A DNA stretch of 64,000 bases from Streptomyces sp. MNU76 (GCF_020982545.1 NZ_JAJKLK010000006.1:434001-498000); one strand, 5' to 3'; positions 25,938 to 35,408 are shown, counted from the first letter of the stretch. Numbers and translations: made by a program. The notes: generated by a model not told the origin, from the sequence alone.

Positions 25938-26000
25938 GCCAGGACCTCCAGCTCCCCAGGGGCCAGGACCTCCAGTTCCCCAAGGAGCCGGGACCTCCAG
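25938..26000. repeat. Three tandem copies of a 24-bp repeat
   Basis: The word GCCAGGACCTCCAG (GCCGGGACCTCCAG in copy three) starts at 25938, 25962 and 25987, each followed by a similar C-rich spacer containing TCCCCA. It is not coding in any convincing frame. Confidence 0.75.
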
Positions 26001-26275
26001 CGCTTACCGTCGGACAGGGCCGTCGGGAGGGGCCCACGACGACGCGGCGGCCATTCCCTGACCGGATACGCACCGTCATAGCCATGGGCAGGACCGCAAG
26101 CGGTTACTGTCGCTAGCGTCGATTGCCGTCACCTCCGTCGCCGCCGGTCGTGGTTTCTCGTCATGGCTCCGTCATGGTCCTCATCGGCTCATAGGTCGTC
26201 ATGGCTTCCGGCACCGCTCGGTGCCCGGTACAGCTTCGGTGGCACGGTCCGATCAGCTGTTCTTAGAGTGGGTCA

Positions 26276-28628
26276 ATGCGCACTGGTGAGCCCCCTCCCG
26301 CAGTGGGGGACGTCCTGTCCGCCCTCGCGACAGGACTGTGGACCTGGGACAGCGCTGCCGGAACCGTCACGCTGGACGCCGAGGCCGCCCGGCTCATGGG
26401 GCTGCCCGCCGAGCCGACGACTCTCACCCAGGCCGGGGCGCGCTCGCGGCTGCACCCCGTCGACTGGAACGAGATCGTCTCCGTGGTGCAGCTGGCCGTC
26501 GCCGAGGACACCCTCGCCGAGGTGCGGATCCGGGTCATGGACGAACGGGGCCGGGTGATCCGTACGATCCGCAGCCGTTCGAAGCCGACCTTCGACCCGG
26601 TGCGCAAGTCCTTCGAGCTGATCGGCACCATCCAGGAGGTCACCGAGCCGTCCCCGGCGAGCGCCGTCCGGGGGCCGTCCGTCACCGGCGACTGGCGGCG
26701 CTCGCGCGAGGCGTTCCTGCTGGACGCGGGCCGGGCGCTGGCCGAGGCGCGGTCCACGGCCGAGGTGCTGCGGGTCGCGGCGGGCCTGGCGATGCCCGGC
26801 TTCTCACCGGACGGACTCGCGGTCTTCGGCGTCGAGGCCGACCGCCTCACCGTCATCGGCCACCACGGGCACCAAAAGGGTGACGAAGGCCCCTTCACCC
26901 ATATGCCGCTGGAGACGGACTACCCGGCCGCCGAGGTGGTCCGCACCGGTCGCGCCGTCTATCTCTCCTCCCCCGAGGAGTACAAGGGGCGCTACCCCAC
27001 GGCCTGGCCGCTCGCCGAGCCGTTCGGCCGCCAGTCCTGGGCGTTCCTGCCGCTGACGGTCGCCGGCCGCACGATGGGCGCGTGGATGGCGGGCTTCACC
27101 CACCCCGTCACCTTCACCCCCGACGAGCGCTCGGTCCTGACCACCGTCGCGCGCATGCTCGCCCAGGCCCTCTCCCGCGCCGGCGCGGCCGAGACCGAGC
27201 GTGAACTGACCGACGGCCTGCAGCGCACGATGCTGCCGACCCTGGGCCCCGAGATACCGGGCATGAGCGTCGCCGCGCGGTACGTCCCCACCGGCGGTGG
27301 ACTCCAGGTCGGCGGCGACTGGTACGACATGATCGCCCTGCCGAGCGGCCGGTTCGCGCTGGTCATCGGTGACGTCCAGGGCCATGACGTGCGCGCCGCC
27401 GGTCTGATGGGCCAGCTCCGCATAGCCCTGCGCGCCTACGCCTCCGAGGGCCACCGCCCCGACGCCGTCCTCTCCCGCGCCTCGCGCTTCCTGCACGGCA
27501 TCACCGACTCCGCCGCCGTCGCCCACCCCGACCTCCGCTTCGCGACCTGCCTCTACGTCGAGGTCGACCCGGCCTCCGGCGTCCTCGACATCGCCCGTGC
27601 CGGGCACCCCGACCCGGTGGTCCGCATGGCCGACGGAACGGTCCTCGTCCGGCCCACCCCGGGCGGCCTCCCCTCGGCATCGACCCCGACGCCGACTACC
27701 CCACCACCCGGCTGGTGCTGGAGCCGGGCGAGACCATCCTCCTGTGCACCGACGGCCTCATCGAGACCGGCGGCCACGACCTCGACACGGGCTGGCGCCG
27801 CATCCGCACGATCCTGGAAACCTTCGACGCGGGCCCGACCGAGACGGAGGGGCCTTGAGGGTGGGGGCGCCCTGGAGGTCGGGGGCGTGCCGGGGGTCGG
27901 GGGCGTGCCGGGGTCGGGGTGCCCTGGAAGCCGGGGAGCCGGACGGGCGGCGGAGGAGGAGCCGGACGCCCCGCCCGGCGGCCCTCGCCGCGGCCGCCGC
28001 GCTCGTCTCCGTTCGGCCGGAGGCCCCCGGGCTCGGGCCGGGCCGGCTGGAGGCGCTGGCCGACGCGCTCGTGCAAGGGGTGCACGGCCCCTCCTCGCAC
28101 CACACGCCCGGCCCGCTCGCCGACCGGCGCGAGGACGACATAGCGATGCTGCTGCTGTGCCGGGAGAGCGAGGGACGCGGCGGCGCCACCGCCGTACCGG
28201 CGCCCACCCGCCGCACCGCCCTGACCGTCGCCCAGGCGGAGCCCGAGCGCATCGCCGGCGCCCGTCAGCAGGTGCGCGAGCTCCTGCACGACTGGACCTG
28301 CGGCGACCAGGTCGACTCCGCCGTGCTCCTCGTCTCCGAGATGCTCACCAACGTCCTCGTCCACACCGACGCCGACGCCCTCCTCGTCGCCGAGATGACC
28401 GTCGACGGCGGCAAGCGCCGGATGCGGATCGAGGTCACCGACGCCAGCGACGACCTCCCCCACAAGCGCCACCCCGGTGAGCTCGCCTCCTCCGGCCGCG
28501 GGCTCGTCCTCATGGACGTGCTCGCCGACGCCTGGGGCGTGGACCCCCGCGGCGACGGCAAGAGCATCTGGTTCGAGCTGTACGAGACACCCCCGCCGGA
28601 GGGTGTGCACGCCGAGTCCCTGACCTAG
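26276..28628 (+). CDS. PAS-GAF-SpoIIE phosphatase with C-terminal HATPase domain (two frame breaks)
   Basis: The full product is about 784 aa with four domains. They are a PAS-like sensor (about 15-125), a GAF domain (about 145-310, PLETDYPAAEVVRTGRAVYL), a SpoIIE/PP2C phosphatase (about 320-550, with VGGDWYDMIALPSGRFALVI, GDVQGHDVRAAGLM and LLCTDGLIETGG), and a SpoIIAB-like ATPase (about 650-775, with SEMLTNVLVHTDADALLV and SSGRGLVLMDVLADAWGV). Such proteins dephosphorylate anti-anti-sigma factors in response to a signal, and the ATPase domain is usually a kinase for the same partner. As read, two single-base losses split it. Adding one C at 27670-27673 and one G at 27849-27852 restores one frame. 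The Gly/Arg-rich linker after the second site is poorly conserved. Confidence 0.82.
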
Positions 28629-28650
28629 GGCCTGAGGGGGAGACGGAGCC

Positions 28651-28974
28651 GACCGAGGGCAGCCGCAGCGTCGTCGTACCGGGTCCGAAGCAGGTGAAGA
28701 GGCCGTGCATCAGCAGGTAGTAGGCCCCGTGCACGACGTCGACCTGCGCCAGCATGTGGAGGATGTCGGTGGTCGACCGCCGTGCCACCTGTCAGGTCGC
28801 GGCCTCGTCCCGCCAGACGCTGTGCTGCCGGGAGAGCCCCCACGGTCCGAGCGCGACCGTCCACAGCACCGGTGCCGACCAGACCGGCAGCCGCCGCACG
28901 GTCGCCGCGGCCGCCGAACGGACCGCCGTGACGGTCGCGCCCCCTCTGAGGAACGCCGGCGCGGGCGCGCTCAA
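28651..28974 (-). pseudogene. Glycosyltransferase (GT39-like) N-terminal remnant with nonsense mutation
   Basis: From a TTG at 28974 the frame reads VLWTVALGPWGLSRQHSVWR DEAAT in sequence, then TGA (28794-28792), then continues in the same frame QVARRSTTDILHMLAQVDVV, HGAYYLLMHGLFTCFGPGTT and LRLPSV. Streptomyces mannosyltransferase-type membrane proteins have ATWQ where this has AT-stop-Q, so TGG became TGA. After LRLPSV all homology ends; more than 400 residues are missing. Unlike the frame breaks elsewhere, this is a substitution plus a large truncation, so decay is real. Confidence 0.65.
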
Positions 28975-29320
28975 GTGAGCGGAGAAGGGTGGGCCGGACG
29001 TCGGGATCCCTCGTCATGGAACGGCCTGCGCATGGTGTCTCTCCCCGTTTCCCTGCTTGTGCGGCGGGGGAACGGGCAGGACTGATCCCGCCCCGGCCGA
29101 TGGCCGGGGCGGGATCCGAGTGGTGCGCTCTCCCCCGTGAGCGCCACCCGCTCCGGAGGTCAGCCGAAGGGGTGGGCACGCACGAACCTACGCGGCGGGG
29201 TGGCGCTCAGCCAGGCGTGGGCCGGGTGGGCATGATCACCCGGTGCGGAGTGAACCCGGACGACACCCGGTGGCCCGATTGACGAGAACGAGCCGTATTT
29301 GCCCGGCGATGGGTCCTCGC
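28975..29320. other. Gap with no gene
   Basis: The only structured feature is the hairpin at 29084-29116. No coding frame is convincing on either strand. It probably contains the 3' UTR of the pirin gene and the former promoter of the dead glycosyltransferase gene. Confidence 0.5.
29084..29116 (-). terminator. Strong hairpin, probable pirin terminator
   Basis: A perfect 15-bp stem (29084-29098 with 29102-29116) has a 3-base loop and lies about 205 bases downstream of the pirin stop. No nearer hairpin was found for that gene. Confidence 0.6.
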
Positions 29321-30292
29321 CTACAGCCCCTCGGAGGTCATCCCGTGGACCGCCGGGATCGTCCCCAGCCGCCCCTTCTGGAAGTCCTCGAACGCCTGCT
29401 GGAGCTCCTCGCGGGTGTTCATGACGAACGGGCCGTAGTGGGCCATCGGCTCACGGATCGGCTGTCCGCCCAGCAGCACGACCTCCATGTCCGGCGTGTT
29501 CGCGTCCTGCTTCTCGTCCGCGCGGACCGTCAGCGAGGAGCCCGCGCCGAAGACCGCGGTCTGCCCCAGATGGATCGGGCGGCGCTCCGCGCCGACCGCG
29601 CCCTTGCCCGCGAGGACGTACGCCAGGCCGTTGAAGTCCTCCCGCCACGGAAGAGTGAGCTCCGCGCCGGGCGCGAGGGTCGCGTGGACCATGGTGATCG
29701 GGGTGTGGGTGATGCCGGGCCCCGCGTGCCCGTCCAGCTCTCCGGCGATGACCCGCAGCAGCGCGCCGCCGTCGGGGGTGGTGAGGAGCTGGACGTTGCC
29801 GCCGCGGATGTCCTGGTAGCGCGGCGCCATCATCTTGTCCTTGGCCGGCAGGTTCACCCACAGCTGGAGGCCGTGGAAGAGACCGCCGGACATGACCAGC
29901 GACTCCGGCGGCGCCTCGATGTGGAGCAGGCCCGAGCCGGCCGTCATCCACTGCGTGTCGCCGTTGGTGATGGTGCCGCCGCCGCCCTGGCTGTCCTGGT
30001 GGTCGAAGATCCCGTCGATGATGTAGGTGACGGTCTCGAAGCCGCGGTGGGGGTGCCACGGGGTGCCTTTCGGCTCCCCAGGCTGATACTCAACCTCACC
30101 CATCTGGTCCATCATGATGAACGGGTCGAGGTGCTGGTAGTTGATCCCCGCGAACGCCCGGCGAACCGGGAAGCCCTCGCCCTCGAACCCACTGGGCGCG
30201 GTCGTCACGGCGAGCACCGGACGGGCCACCGCGTCGGTCGGTGCGGCGACACGGGGCAGGGTCAGCGGGTTCTCGACGGTCACTGCGGGCAT
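29321..30292 (-). CDS. Pirin family protein
   Basis: This 323-aa bicupin has the pirin metal site in its N-terminal cupin: FIMMDQMGEVEYQPGEPKGT, then HPHRGFETVTYIIDG (two His) and later HIEAPP with a distal Glu. The C-terminal cupin includes HATLAPGAELTLPWREDFNG. Family members are iron-binding; some have quercetin 2,3-dioxygenase activity and others act as regulators (for example of pyruvate dehydrogenase in Serratia). The ATG at 30292 follows AAGGAGGTA, a near-ideal ribosome site. A TTGACTATTGAAC-like stretch immediately upstream (about 30322-30336) is part of an AT-rich promoter. Confidence 0.9.
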   Translation of the reverse strand: MPAVTVENPLTLPRVAAPTDAVARPVLAVTTAPSGFEGEGFPVRRAFAGINYQHLDPFIMMDQMGEVEYQPGEPKGTPWHPHRGFETVTYIIDGIFDHQDSQGGGGTITNGDTQWMTAGSGLLHIEAPPESLVMSGGLFHGLQLWVNLPAKDKMMAPRYQDIRGGNVQLLTTPDGGALLRVIAGELDGHAGPGITHTPITMVHATLAPGAELTLPWREDFNGLAYVLAGKGAVGAERRPIHLGQTAVFGAGSSLTVRADEKQDANTPDMEVVLLGGQPIREPMAHYGPFVMNTREELQQAFEDFQKGRLGTIPAVHGMTSEGL

Positions 30293-30407
30293 GTCGGTAC
30301 CTCCTTGTGGGCTCAGTTTAGTTGACTATTGAACTTCTTGCCACCCTCAACAGCACACAAGCCGCCCCGCATTCCCACCAGGCCCGTACCCCGGGGCTCG
30401 CCCTGAA

Positions 30408-30450
30408 GAGGCGCGGGGAACTGCGCGAACAACCCCCACGGCCCCGCACT
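30408..30450. repeat. Second copy of the Streptomyces intergenic GC-rich repeat
   Basis: AGGCGCGGGGAACTGCGCGA followed by ACAACCCCCACGG matches the element at 20937-20985 and the common Streptomyces intergenic motif more closely than that copy. It lies in the gap between pirin and the SseB-like gene. Confidence 0.6.
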
Positions 30451-30505
30451 CCGCAACGAACCGCACCCCACCACCCCGACCCGGAACCCGGCCCAACCAG
30501 CGGAG

Positions 30506-31000
30506 CTATCCGTACATCCGCCGCATCGCGAACTCCACCATCTGCTCCACGGCCTTCGCGTCGAAGACCATCCGGTGCTCCCCCTCCATGTCGAGGACGA
30601 AGCCGTACCCGGTCGGCAGCAGATCGATCACCTCCGCACCGGTGATCACGAAGTACTTGGACTCCTTGCCGGCGTACCGACGCAGCTCCTTCAGCGAGGT
30701 GAACATCGGGATCACCGGCTGCTGAGTGTTGTGCAGCGCCAGGAACCCGGGGTTGTCCCCGCGCGGGCAGTACACCTTGGACGAGGCGAAGACCTGCTGG
30801 AAGTCCTCCGCCGCCATCTGCCCGGTGGTGAAGGCCCGCACCGCGTCCGCGAGGGAGGGCGGGGACGGCTCCGGGTACAGGGGAGGCTGCTGCCCGTAAC
30901 CGCCCCCCATCTGGCCGCCGGGCATCTGCCCGGGCATCTGCTGCTGCGGCGGCGGGGCGTACTGCTGCTGAGGGCCGGCGCTCTGGTCGTAGCCGTACAT
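30506..31000 (-). CDS. SseB-like family protein with Gln/Pro/Gly-rich N-terminus
   Basis: The 164-aa product has a disordered N-terminus (about residues 1-48, repeats of PQQQ, MPGQMPGG and YGQQPP) and a folded domain matching the SseB N-terminal family. ADAVRAFTTGQMAAEDFQQV is followed by KVYCPRGDNPGFLALHNTQQ, VIPMFTSLKELRRYAGKESK and a C-terminal helix. It is cytosolic and of unknown function; in actinobacteria similar domains occur near specialised secretion loci, but nothing of that type is nearby. It diverges from the acyl-CoA dehydrogenase gene. Confidence 0.8.
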   Translation of the reverse strand: MYGYDQSAGPQQQYAPPPQQQMPGQMPGGQMGGGYGQQPPLYPEPSPPSLADAVRAFTTGQMAAEDFQQVFASSKVYCPRGDNPGFLALHNTQQPVIPMFTSLKELRRYAGKESKYFVITGAEVIDLLPTGYGFVLDMEGEHRMVFDAKAVEQMVEFAMRRMYG

Positions 31001-31050
31001 GCGGCAAAGCGTAACGAGTCACAGATGGACGGCTCGGGGTTGCATCTTAT

Positions 31051-31093
31051 TACCGGTGGGTAGCATCATCGACAGACAAGCTACTCGTTGGTA
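31051..31093. promoter_or_regulatory. Two TACC(n4)GGTA-like half-palindromic sites upstream of acyl-CoA dehydrogenase
   Basis: TACCGGTGGGTA (31051-31062) and TACTCGTTGGTA (31082-31093) share TAC-Y-S/C-G-T-K-GGTA and are centred 31 bases (about three helical turns) apart. They lie within 100 bases of the dehydrogenase start. The form resembles TetR-family fatty-acid-degradation operators in actinobacteria. Confidence 0.5.
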
Positions 31094-31149
31094 TGTGAAC
31101 TAGCGCGAGGATCCAGTGCCTCGCCGATCTCTCTTACGGAGCCGTCGCC

Positions 31150-32976
31150 ATGGGGCACTACAAGTCGAATCTCCGCGACATCGAGTTCAACCTCTTCGAG
31201 GTGCTCGGGCGCGACAAGCTGTACGGCACCGGTCCGTTCGCGGAGATGGACACGGACACCGCGAAGAGCATCCTGGAGGAGCTGGCCCGGCTCTCGGAGA
31301 ACGAGCTGGCGGAGTCCTTCACGGACGCCGACCGCAACCCGCCGGTCTTCGACCCGGAGACGAACACCGCGCCGGTACCGGCATCCTTCAAGAAGAGCTA
31401 CAAGGCCTTCATGGACTCCGAGTACTGGCGGCTCGGCCTGCCCGAGGAGATCGGCGGCACCACCTCGCCCCGCTCCCTGATCTGGGCCTTCGCCGAGCTG
31501 ATCCTGGGCGCCAACCCGGCCGTCTGGATGTACTCCTCGGGCCCCGCGTTCGCCGGCATCCTCTTCGAGGAGGGCAACGAGGTCCAGAAGCACATCGCCA
31601 AGGTCGCCGTGGAGAAGCAGTGGGGCTCCACGATGGTCCTCACCGAGCCCGACGCGGGCTCCGACGTCGGCGCCGGCCGCACCAAGGCGGTCCAGCAGGA
31701 GGACGGCTCCTGGCACATCGAGGGCGTCAAGCGCTTCATCACCTCCGGTGAGCACGACATGGAGGAGAACATCCTCCACTACGTCCTCGCCCGCCCCGAG
31801 GGCCACGGCCCCGGCACCAAGGGCCTGTCCCTCTTCCTCGTCCCGAAGTACCTCTTCGACTTCGAGACCGGCGAGCTGGGCGAGCGCAACGGCGTGTACG
31901 CGACGAACGTCGAGCACAAGATGGGCCTCAAGGCCTCCAACACCTGCGAGATGACCTTCGGCGACCGCCACCCGGCCAAGGGCTGGCTGATCGGCGACAA
32001 GCACGACGGCATCCGCCAGATGTTCCGCATCATCGAGTTCGCCCGCATGATGGTCGGCACGAAGGCGATCTCCACGCTCTCCACGGGCTACCTGAACGCG
32101 CTGGAGTACGCCAAGGAGCGCGTCCAGGGCCCCGACCTGGCGAACTTCATGGACAAGACCGCGCCCAAGGTCACCATCACCCACCACCCCGACGTCCGCC
32201 GCTCGCTGATGACGCAGAAGGCGTACGCGGAGGGCATGCGCGCCCTCGTCCTCTACACCGCCTCCATCCAGGACGAGATCCAGGTCAAGGAGGCGGCGGG
32301 CGAGGACGTCTCCGCCCCGGAGGCCCTGAACGACCTGCTCCTGCCCATCGTCAAGGGCTACGGCTCCGAGAAGGGCTACGAGCAGCTCGCCCAGTCCCTG
32401 CAGATCTTCGGCGGCTCCGGGTTCCTCCAGGAGTACCCGATCGAGCAGTACATCCGCGACGCCAAGATCGACACCCTCTACGAGGGCACCACCGCGATCC
32501 AGGGCCAGGACTTCTTCTTCCGGAAGATCGTCCGCAACCAGGGCGCCGCGCTGAACAGCCTCGCCGAGGAGATCAAGAAGTTCCTGGCCCTCGGGGAGGG
32601 CGGCGAGCAGTTGGAGGGCGCCCGCGAGCACCTCGCCAAGGCCGCCGTCGAGCTGGAGGCCATCGTCGGCCTCCTCCTCACCGACCTCGCCGCCACCGAG
32701 CAGGACGTCAAGAACATCTACAAGGTGGGCCTCAACACCACCCGCCTGCTGATGGCCTCCGGTGACGTCGTCGTCGGCTACCTGCTCCTCAAGGGCGCCG
32801 CCGTCGCCGCCGAGAAGCTGCAGAACGCCTCCGCCAAGGACAAGGCGTTCTACACCGGCAAGATCGCGGCGGCGAAGTTCTTCGCGGCCAACGTCCTCCC
32901 GGGCGTCACCCTCGCCCGCAAGATCTCCGAGGGCGTCGACCTGGACCTGATGGAGCTGGACGAGGCGGCGTTCTAG
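31150..32976 (+). CDS. Acyl-CoA dehydrogenase (long, FadE5-like subfamily)
   Basis: This 608-aa FAD enzyme oxidises acyl-CoA to trans-2-enoyl-CoA in beta-oxidation. It is of the roughly 600-aa subfamily with an extra N-terminal helix (MGHYKSNLRDIEFNLFEVLG) and C-terminal domain. Signatures are MVLTEPDAGSDVGAGRTKAV (FAD/substrate loop), HKMGLKASNTCEMTFGD, QIFGGSGFLQEYPIEQYIRD and TLYEGTTAIQGQDFFFRK near the catalytic region. The ATG at 31150 is well placed. Two operator-like sites precede it and two hairpins follow it, so it is a single-gene unit. Confidence 0.93.
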   Translation: MGHYKSNLRDIEFNLFEVLGRDKLYGTGPFAEMDTDTAKSILEELARLSENELAESFTDADRNPPVFDPETNTAPVPASFKKSYKAFMDSEYWRLGLPEEIGGTTSPRSLIWAFAELILGANPAVWMYSSGPAFAGILFEEGNEVQKHIAKVAVEKQWGSTMVLTEPDAGSDVGAGRTKAVQQEDGSWHIEGVKRFITSGEHDMEENILHYVLARPEGHGPGTKGLSLFLVPKYLFDFETGELGERNGVYATNVEHKMGLKASNTCEMTFGDRHPAKGWLIGDKHDGIRQMFRIIEFARMMVGTKAISTLSTGYLNALEYAKERVQGPDLANFMDKTAPKVTITHHPDVRRSLMTQKAYAEGMRALVLYTASIQDEIQVKEAAGEDVSAPEALNDLLLPIVKGYGSEKGYEQLAQSLQIFGGSGFLQEYPIEQYIRDAKIDTLYEGTTAIQGQDFFFRKIVRNQGAALNSLAEEIKKFLALGEGGEQLEGAREHLAKAAVELEAIVGLLLTDLAATEQDVKNIYKVGLNTTRLLMASGDVVVGYLLLKGAAVAAEKLQNASAKDKAFYTGKIAAAKFFAANVLPGVTLARKISEGVDLDLMELDEAAF

Positions 32977-33029
32977 ACAGTCCTGGACCGCGTCACCCCT
33001 GGCCGCACCCCGGCCACACCCGGTCGTGG

Positions 33030-33060
33030 CGCCGGACGGACCCTGCCCGTCCGTCCGGCG
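33030..33060 (+). terminator. Hairpin terminator after acyl-CoA dehydrogenase
   Basis: A perfect 12-bp stem (33030-33041 with 33049-33060) has a 7-base loop, 54 bases after the stop codon. Confidence 0.75.
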
Positions 33061-33081
33061 CCCCTCCTCCACACGCTCACC

Positions 33082-33120
33082 ACGAGGGCCCGCTCCCATC
33101 CCCAGGGAGTGGGCCCTCGT
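33082..33120 (+). terminator. Second tandem hairpin
   Basis: A 16-bp stem (33082-33097 with 33105-33120, one wobble) and 7-base loop follow the first hairpin directly and end 20 bases before the next start codon. It may be a back-up terminator. Confidence 0.7.
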
Positions 33121-33140
33121 ACGTCGTTAAGGTGAACCCC

Positions 33141-34437
33141 ATGCGCACACCCCCACGCTTCGATCGCGGCCACACCGACGACCTCATGACCTTCCTGGCG
33201 AGCAGCCCCACCCCGTACCACGCGGTGGCGAGCGCCGCGGAACGGCTGGAGAAGGCAGGCTTCCGGCAGGTCTCGGAGACCGACGCGTGGGACGGCTCGC
33301 TGGGCGGCCGGTACGTACTGCGCGGGGGCGCGATCATCGCCTGGTACGTCCCGAAGGGCGCCCACCCCACACCCCTTCCGCATCATCGGTGCCCATACCG
33401 ACTCCCCCAATCTGCGGGTCAAACCCCGCCCCGACAGCGGCGCCCACGGCTGGCGCCAGGTCGCCGTCGAGATCTACGGCGGCCCGCTGATGAACTCCTG
33501 GCTCGACCGCGACCTCGGCATCGCCGGCCGGCTCTCCCTGCGCGACGGCACCAGCCGCCTCGTCAATGTCGACAGACCCCTCCTGCGCGTGCCCCAACTC
33601 GCCATCCACCTCGACCGGACGGTCTCCTCCGAGGGCCTCAAGCTCGACAAGCAGCGCCACCTCCAGCCCGTCTGGGGCCTCGGCGACGACGTCCGCGACG
33701 GCGACCTGATCGCCTTCCTGGAGGAGGAGGCGGGTCTCCCCACGGGCGAGGTCACCGGCTGGGACCTGATGACCCACTCCGTCGAACCGCCCGCCTACCT
33801 GGGCCGCGACAACGAACTGCTCGCCGGCCCCCGCATGGACAACCTCCTCTCCGTGCACGCCGGTACGGCCGCACTCGCCTCCGTCGCCGGCTCGGGCGAC
33901 GAACTCCCCCACATCCCCGTCCTCGCCGCCTTCGACCACGAGGAGAACGGCTCCCAGTCCGACACCGGCGCCGACGGCCCGCTGCTCGGCGGGGTGCTGG
34001 AGCGCTCGGTCTTCTCCCGCGGCGGCTCCTACGAGGACCGGGCACGGGCCTTCGCCGGCACCGTCTGTCTCTCCTCCGACACCGGCCACGCCGTCCACCC
34101 CAACTACGCCGAGCGCCACGACCCGACGCACCACCCCCGCGCGGACGCCGGCCCGATCCTGAAGGTCAACGTCAACAACCGCTACGCCACCGACGGTTCG
34201 GGCCGGGCCGTCTTCGCCGCCGCCTGCGAGAGGGCCGGGGTGCCCTTCCAGACGTTCGTCTCCAACAACTCCATGCCCTGCGGCACCACCATCGGCCCCA
34301 TCACCGCCGCCCGGCACGGCATCCGTACCGTCGACATCGGCGTGGCCATCCTCTCGATGCACAGCGTCCGCGAGCTGTGCGGCGCGAAGGACCCCTACCT
34401 CCTGGCGAACGCCCTGGCGGCCTTCCTGGAGGACTGA
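33141..34437 (+). CDS. M18 family aminopeptidase (two single-base losses)
   Basis: The product is about 432 aa, normal for bacterial M18 (aspartyl-aminopeptidase-like) zinc peptidases. In order: DLMTFLASSPTPYHAVASAA, then after repair FRIIGAHTDSPNLRVKPRPD (first metal His/Asp), DNLLSVHAGTAALAS, LAAFDHEENGSQSDTGADGP (Glu-Glu catalytic pair), CLSSDTGHAVHPNY, and SNNSMPCGTTIGPITAARHG with a terminal SMHSVRE. The frame breaks at 33357-33376; adding one C to each of the C4 runs 33365-33368 and 33372-33375 gives a normal GAHPHTPFRIIG. Both fixes are needed and both are C4 to C5. Confidence 0.85.
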
Positions 34438-34569
34438 CCCGCGGCCGTGCACCCCGTCCCGCCCTCAACGCCTGTTACTGACCGGCCTGTCCGGGTACCC
34501 GATGTCAACCGGTAGGACCGAACGACCGGAACGACCGGCCGACCCAACCGGACACAGGGAGGAACACTC

Positions 34570-34806
34570 ATGGGCCTGGGCGGGTGCATCATTCTGATCG
34601 CCGTGGGGGCCATCCTCACGTTCGCCACCGACTGGGACATGCAAGGGGTCAACCTCGACCTGGTCGGCATCATCTTCATGATCGTGGGACTCATCGGAGT
34701 CGCGACGTTCAGCAGTATCGCCAGGCGGAGGCGGGTGGTGGTGCCCCCCACCACCCCGGTCGTGGACGAGACGGGCCAGCAGCGGGGCGGCTACCAGGGC
34801 TACTGA
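34570..34806 (+). CDS. DUF6458 family small membrane protein
   Basis: This 78-aa protein begins MGLGGCIILIAVGAILTFAT, then DWDMQGVNLDLVGIIFMIVG, forming two membrane helices, followed by a basic RRRR stop-transfer and a short polar tail. GGAGG lies about eight bases before the ATG. The family is common in actinobacteria and has no known function. Confidence 0.8.
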   Translation: MGLGGCIILIAVGAILTFATDWDMQGVNLDLVGIIFMIVGLIGVATFSSIARRRRVVVPPTTPVVDETGQQRGGYQGY

Positions 34807-34916
34807 CCGCGCGGGTGCCCGGGGTGTCGGCCAACGGCACCCCGGGAGGCGCCAGGTCACCCTCTTTCGGCCTACGGCCGACGTTTCGGAGCCGGTCGCG
34901 GGGAACGCCTGGAGGC

Positions 34917-35408
34917 ATGAGATTCCTCGTACGCGACCGGATCCTCGGGATCGGTGACGACTACTGGATCGAGGACGAGCACGGCCGGAAGGCCTTCCTC
35001 GTCGACGGCAAGGCCATGCGGCTGCGGGACACCTTCGAGCTGAAGGACACCCAGGGGCAGGTGCTGATCGACATCCGCCGCAAGATGTTCGCGCTGCGCG
35101 ACACGATGGTCGTCGAGCGCGGCGGTGAGCCCCTCGCCACCGTCCGCCGCAAACGTCTCTCCCTCCTGCGCAACCACTACCGGGTCACCCTGGCGGACGG
35201 CACCGAACTCGACGTCAGCGGCAAGATCCTCGACCGTGAGTTCGCCATCGAGTACGAGGGCGAACTCCTGGCGCACATCTCCCGCAGGTGGCTGCACGTC
35301 CGCGAGACCTACGGCCTCGACGTCGTACGCGACGACGCGGACCCGGCCCTGCTGATCGCCGTGACGGTGTGCGTGATCAACCTGGCGGAGCGGGAGCGGG
35401 ACGACTGA
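34917..35408 (+). CDS. LURP-one-related / scramblase-like fold protein
   Basis: This 163-aa protein opens MRFLVRDRILGIGDDYWIED, the family start, and shows the tubby-like beta-barrel blocks AFLVDGKAMRLRDTFELKD, LRDTMVVERGGEPLATVRRK, LDVSGKILDREFAIEYEGE and a hydrophobic C-terminal helix (ALLIAVTVCVINLA) that would plug the barrel. Its role in bacteria is unknown; membrane association is possible. GGAGG is very close to the ATG (one base), so the true ribosome site is uncertain. It converges on the gene below with only 8 bases between stops. Confidence 0.8.
   Translation: MRFLVRDRILGIGDDYWIEDEHGRKAFLVDGKAMRLRDTFELKDTQGQVLIDIRRKMFALRDTMVVERGGEPLATVRRKRLSLLRNHYRVTLADGTELDVSGKILDREFAIEYEGELLAHISRRWLHVRETYGLDVVRDDADPALLIAVTVCVINLAERERDD

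Larger units (their letters stand above)
25801..26275. other. Intergenic region between divergent aspS and SpoIIE-family genes
   Basis: There is no gene here. It holds a parS palindrome (25868-25887), three tandem copies of a 24-bp repeat (25938-26000), and promoters for both divergent genes that I cannot place exactly. TGGCTCCGTCATGG-like words recur near 26160-26210. Confidence 0.6.

Noticed and set aside
26276..28628. Two separate genes, a phosphatase and a stand-alone anti-sigma-type ATPase
   Set aside because: Both frame changes are explained by single missing bases in runs, and SpoIIE-HATPase fusions are a standard architecture in Streptomyces.
33141..34437. Calling the M18 aminopeptidase a pseudogene
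   Set aside because: Two C4 runs eight bases apart explain the break exactly, and everything downstream is intact including catalytic residues. Sequence error is the simpler reading.
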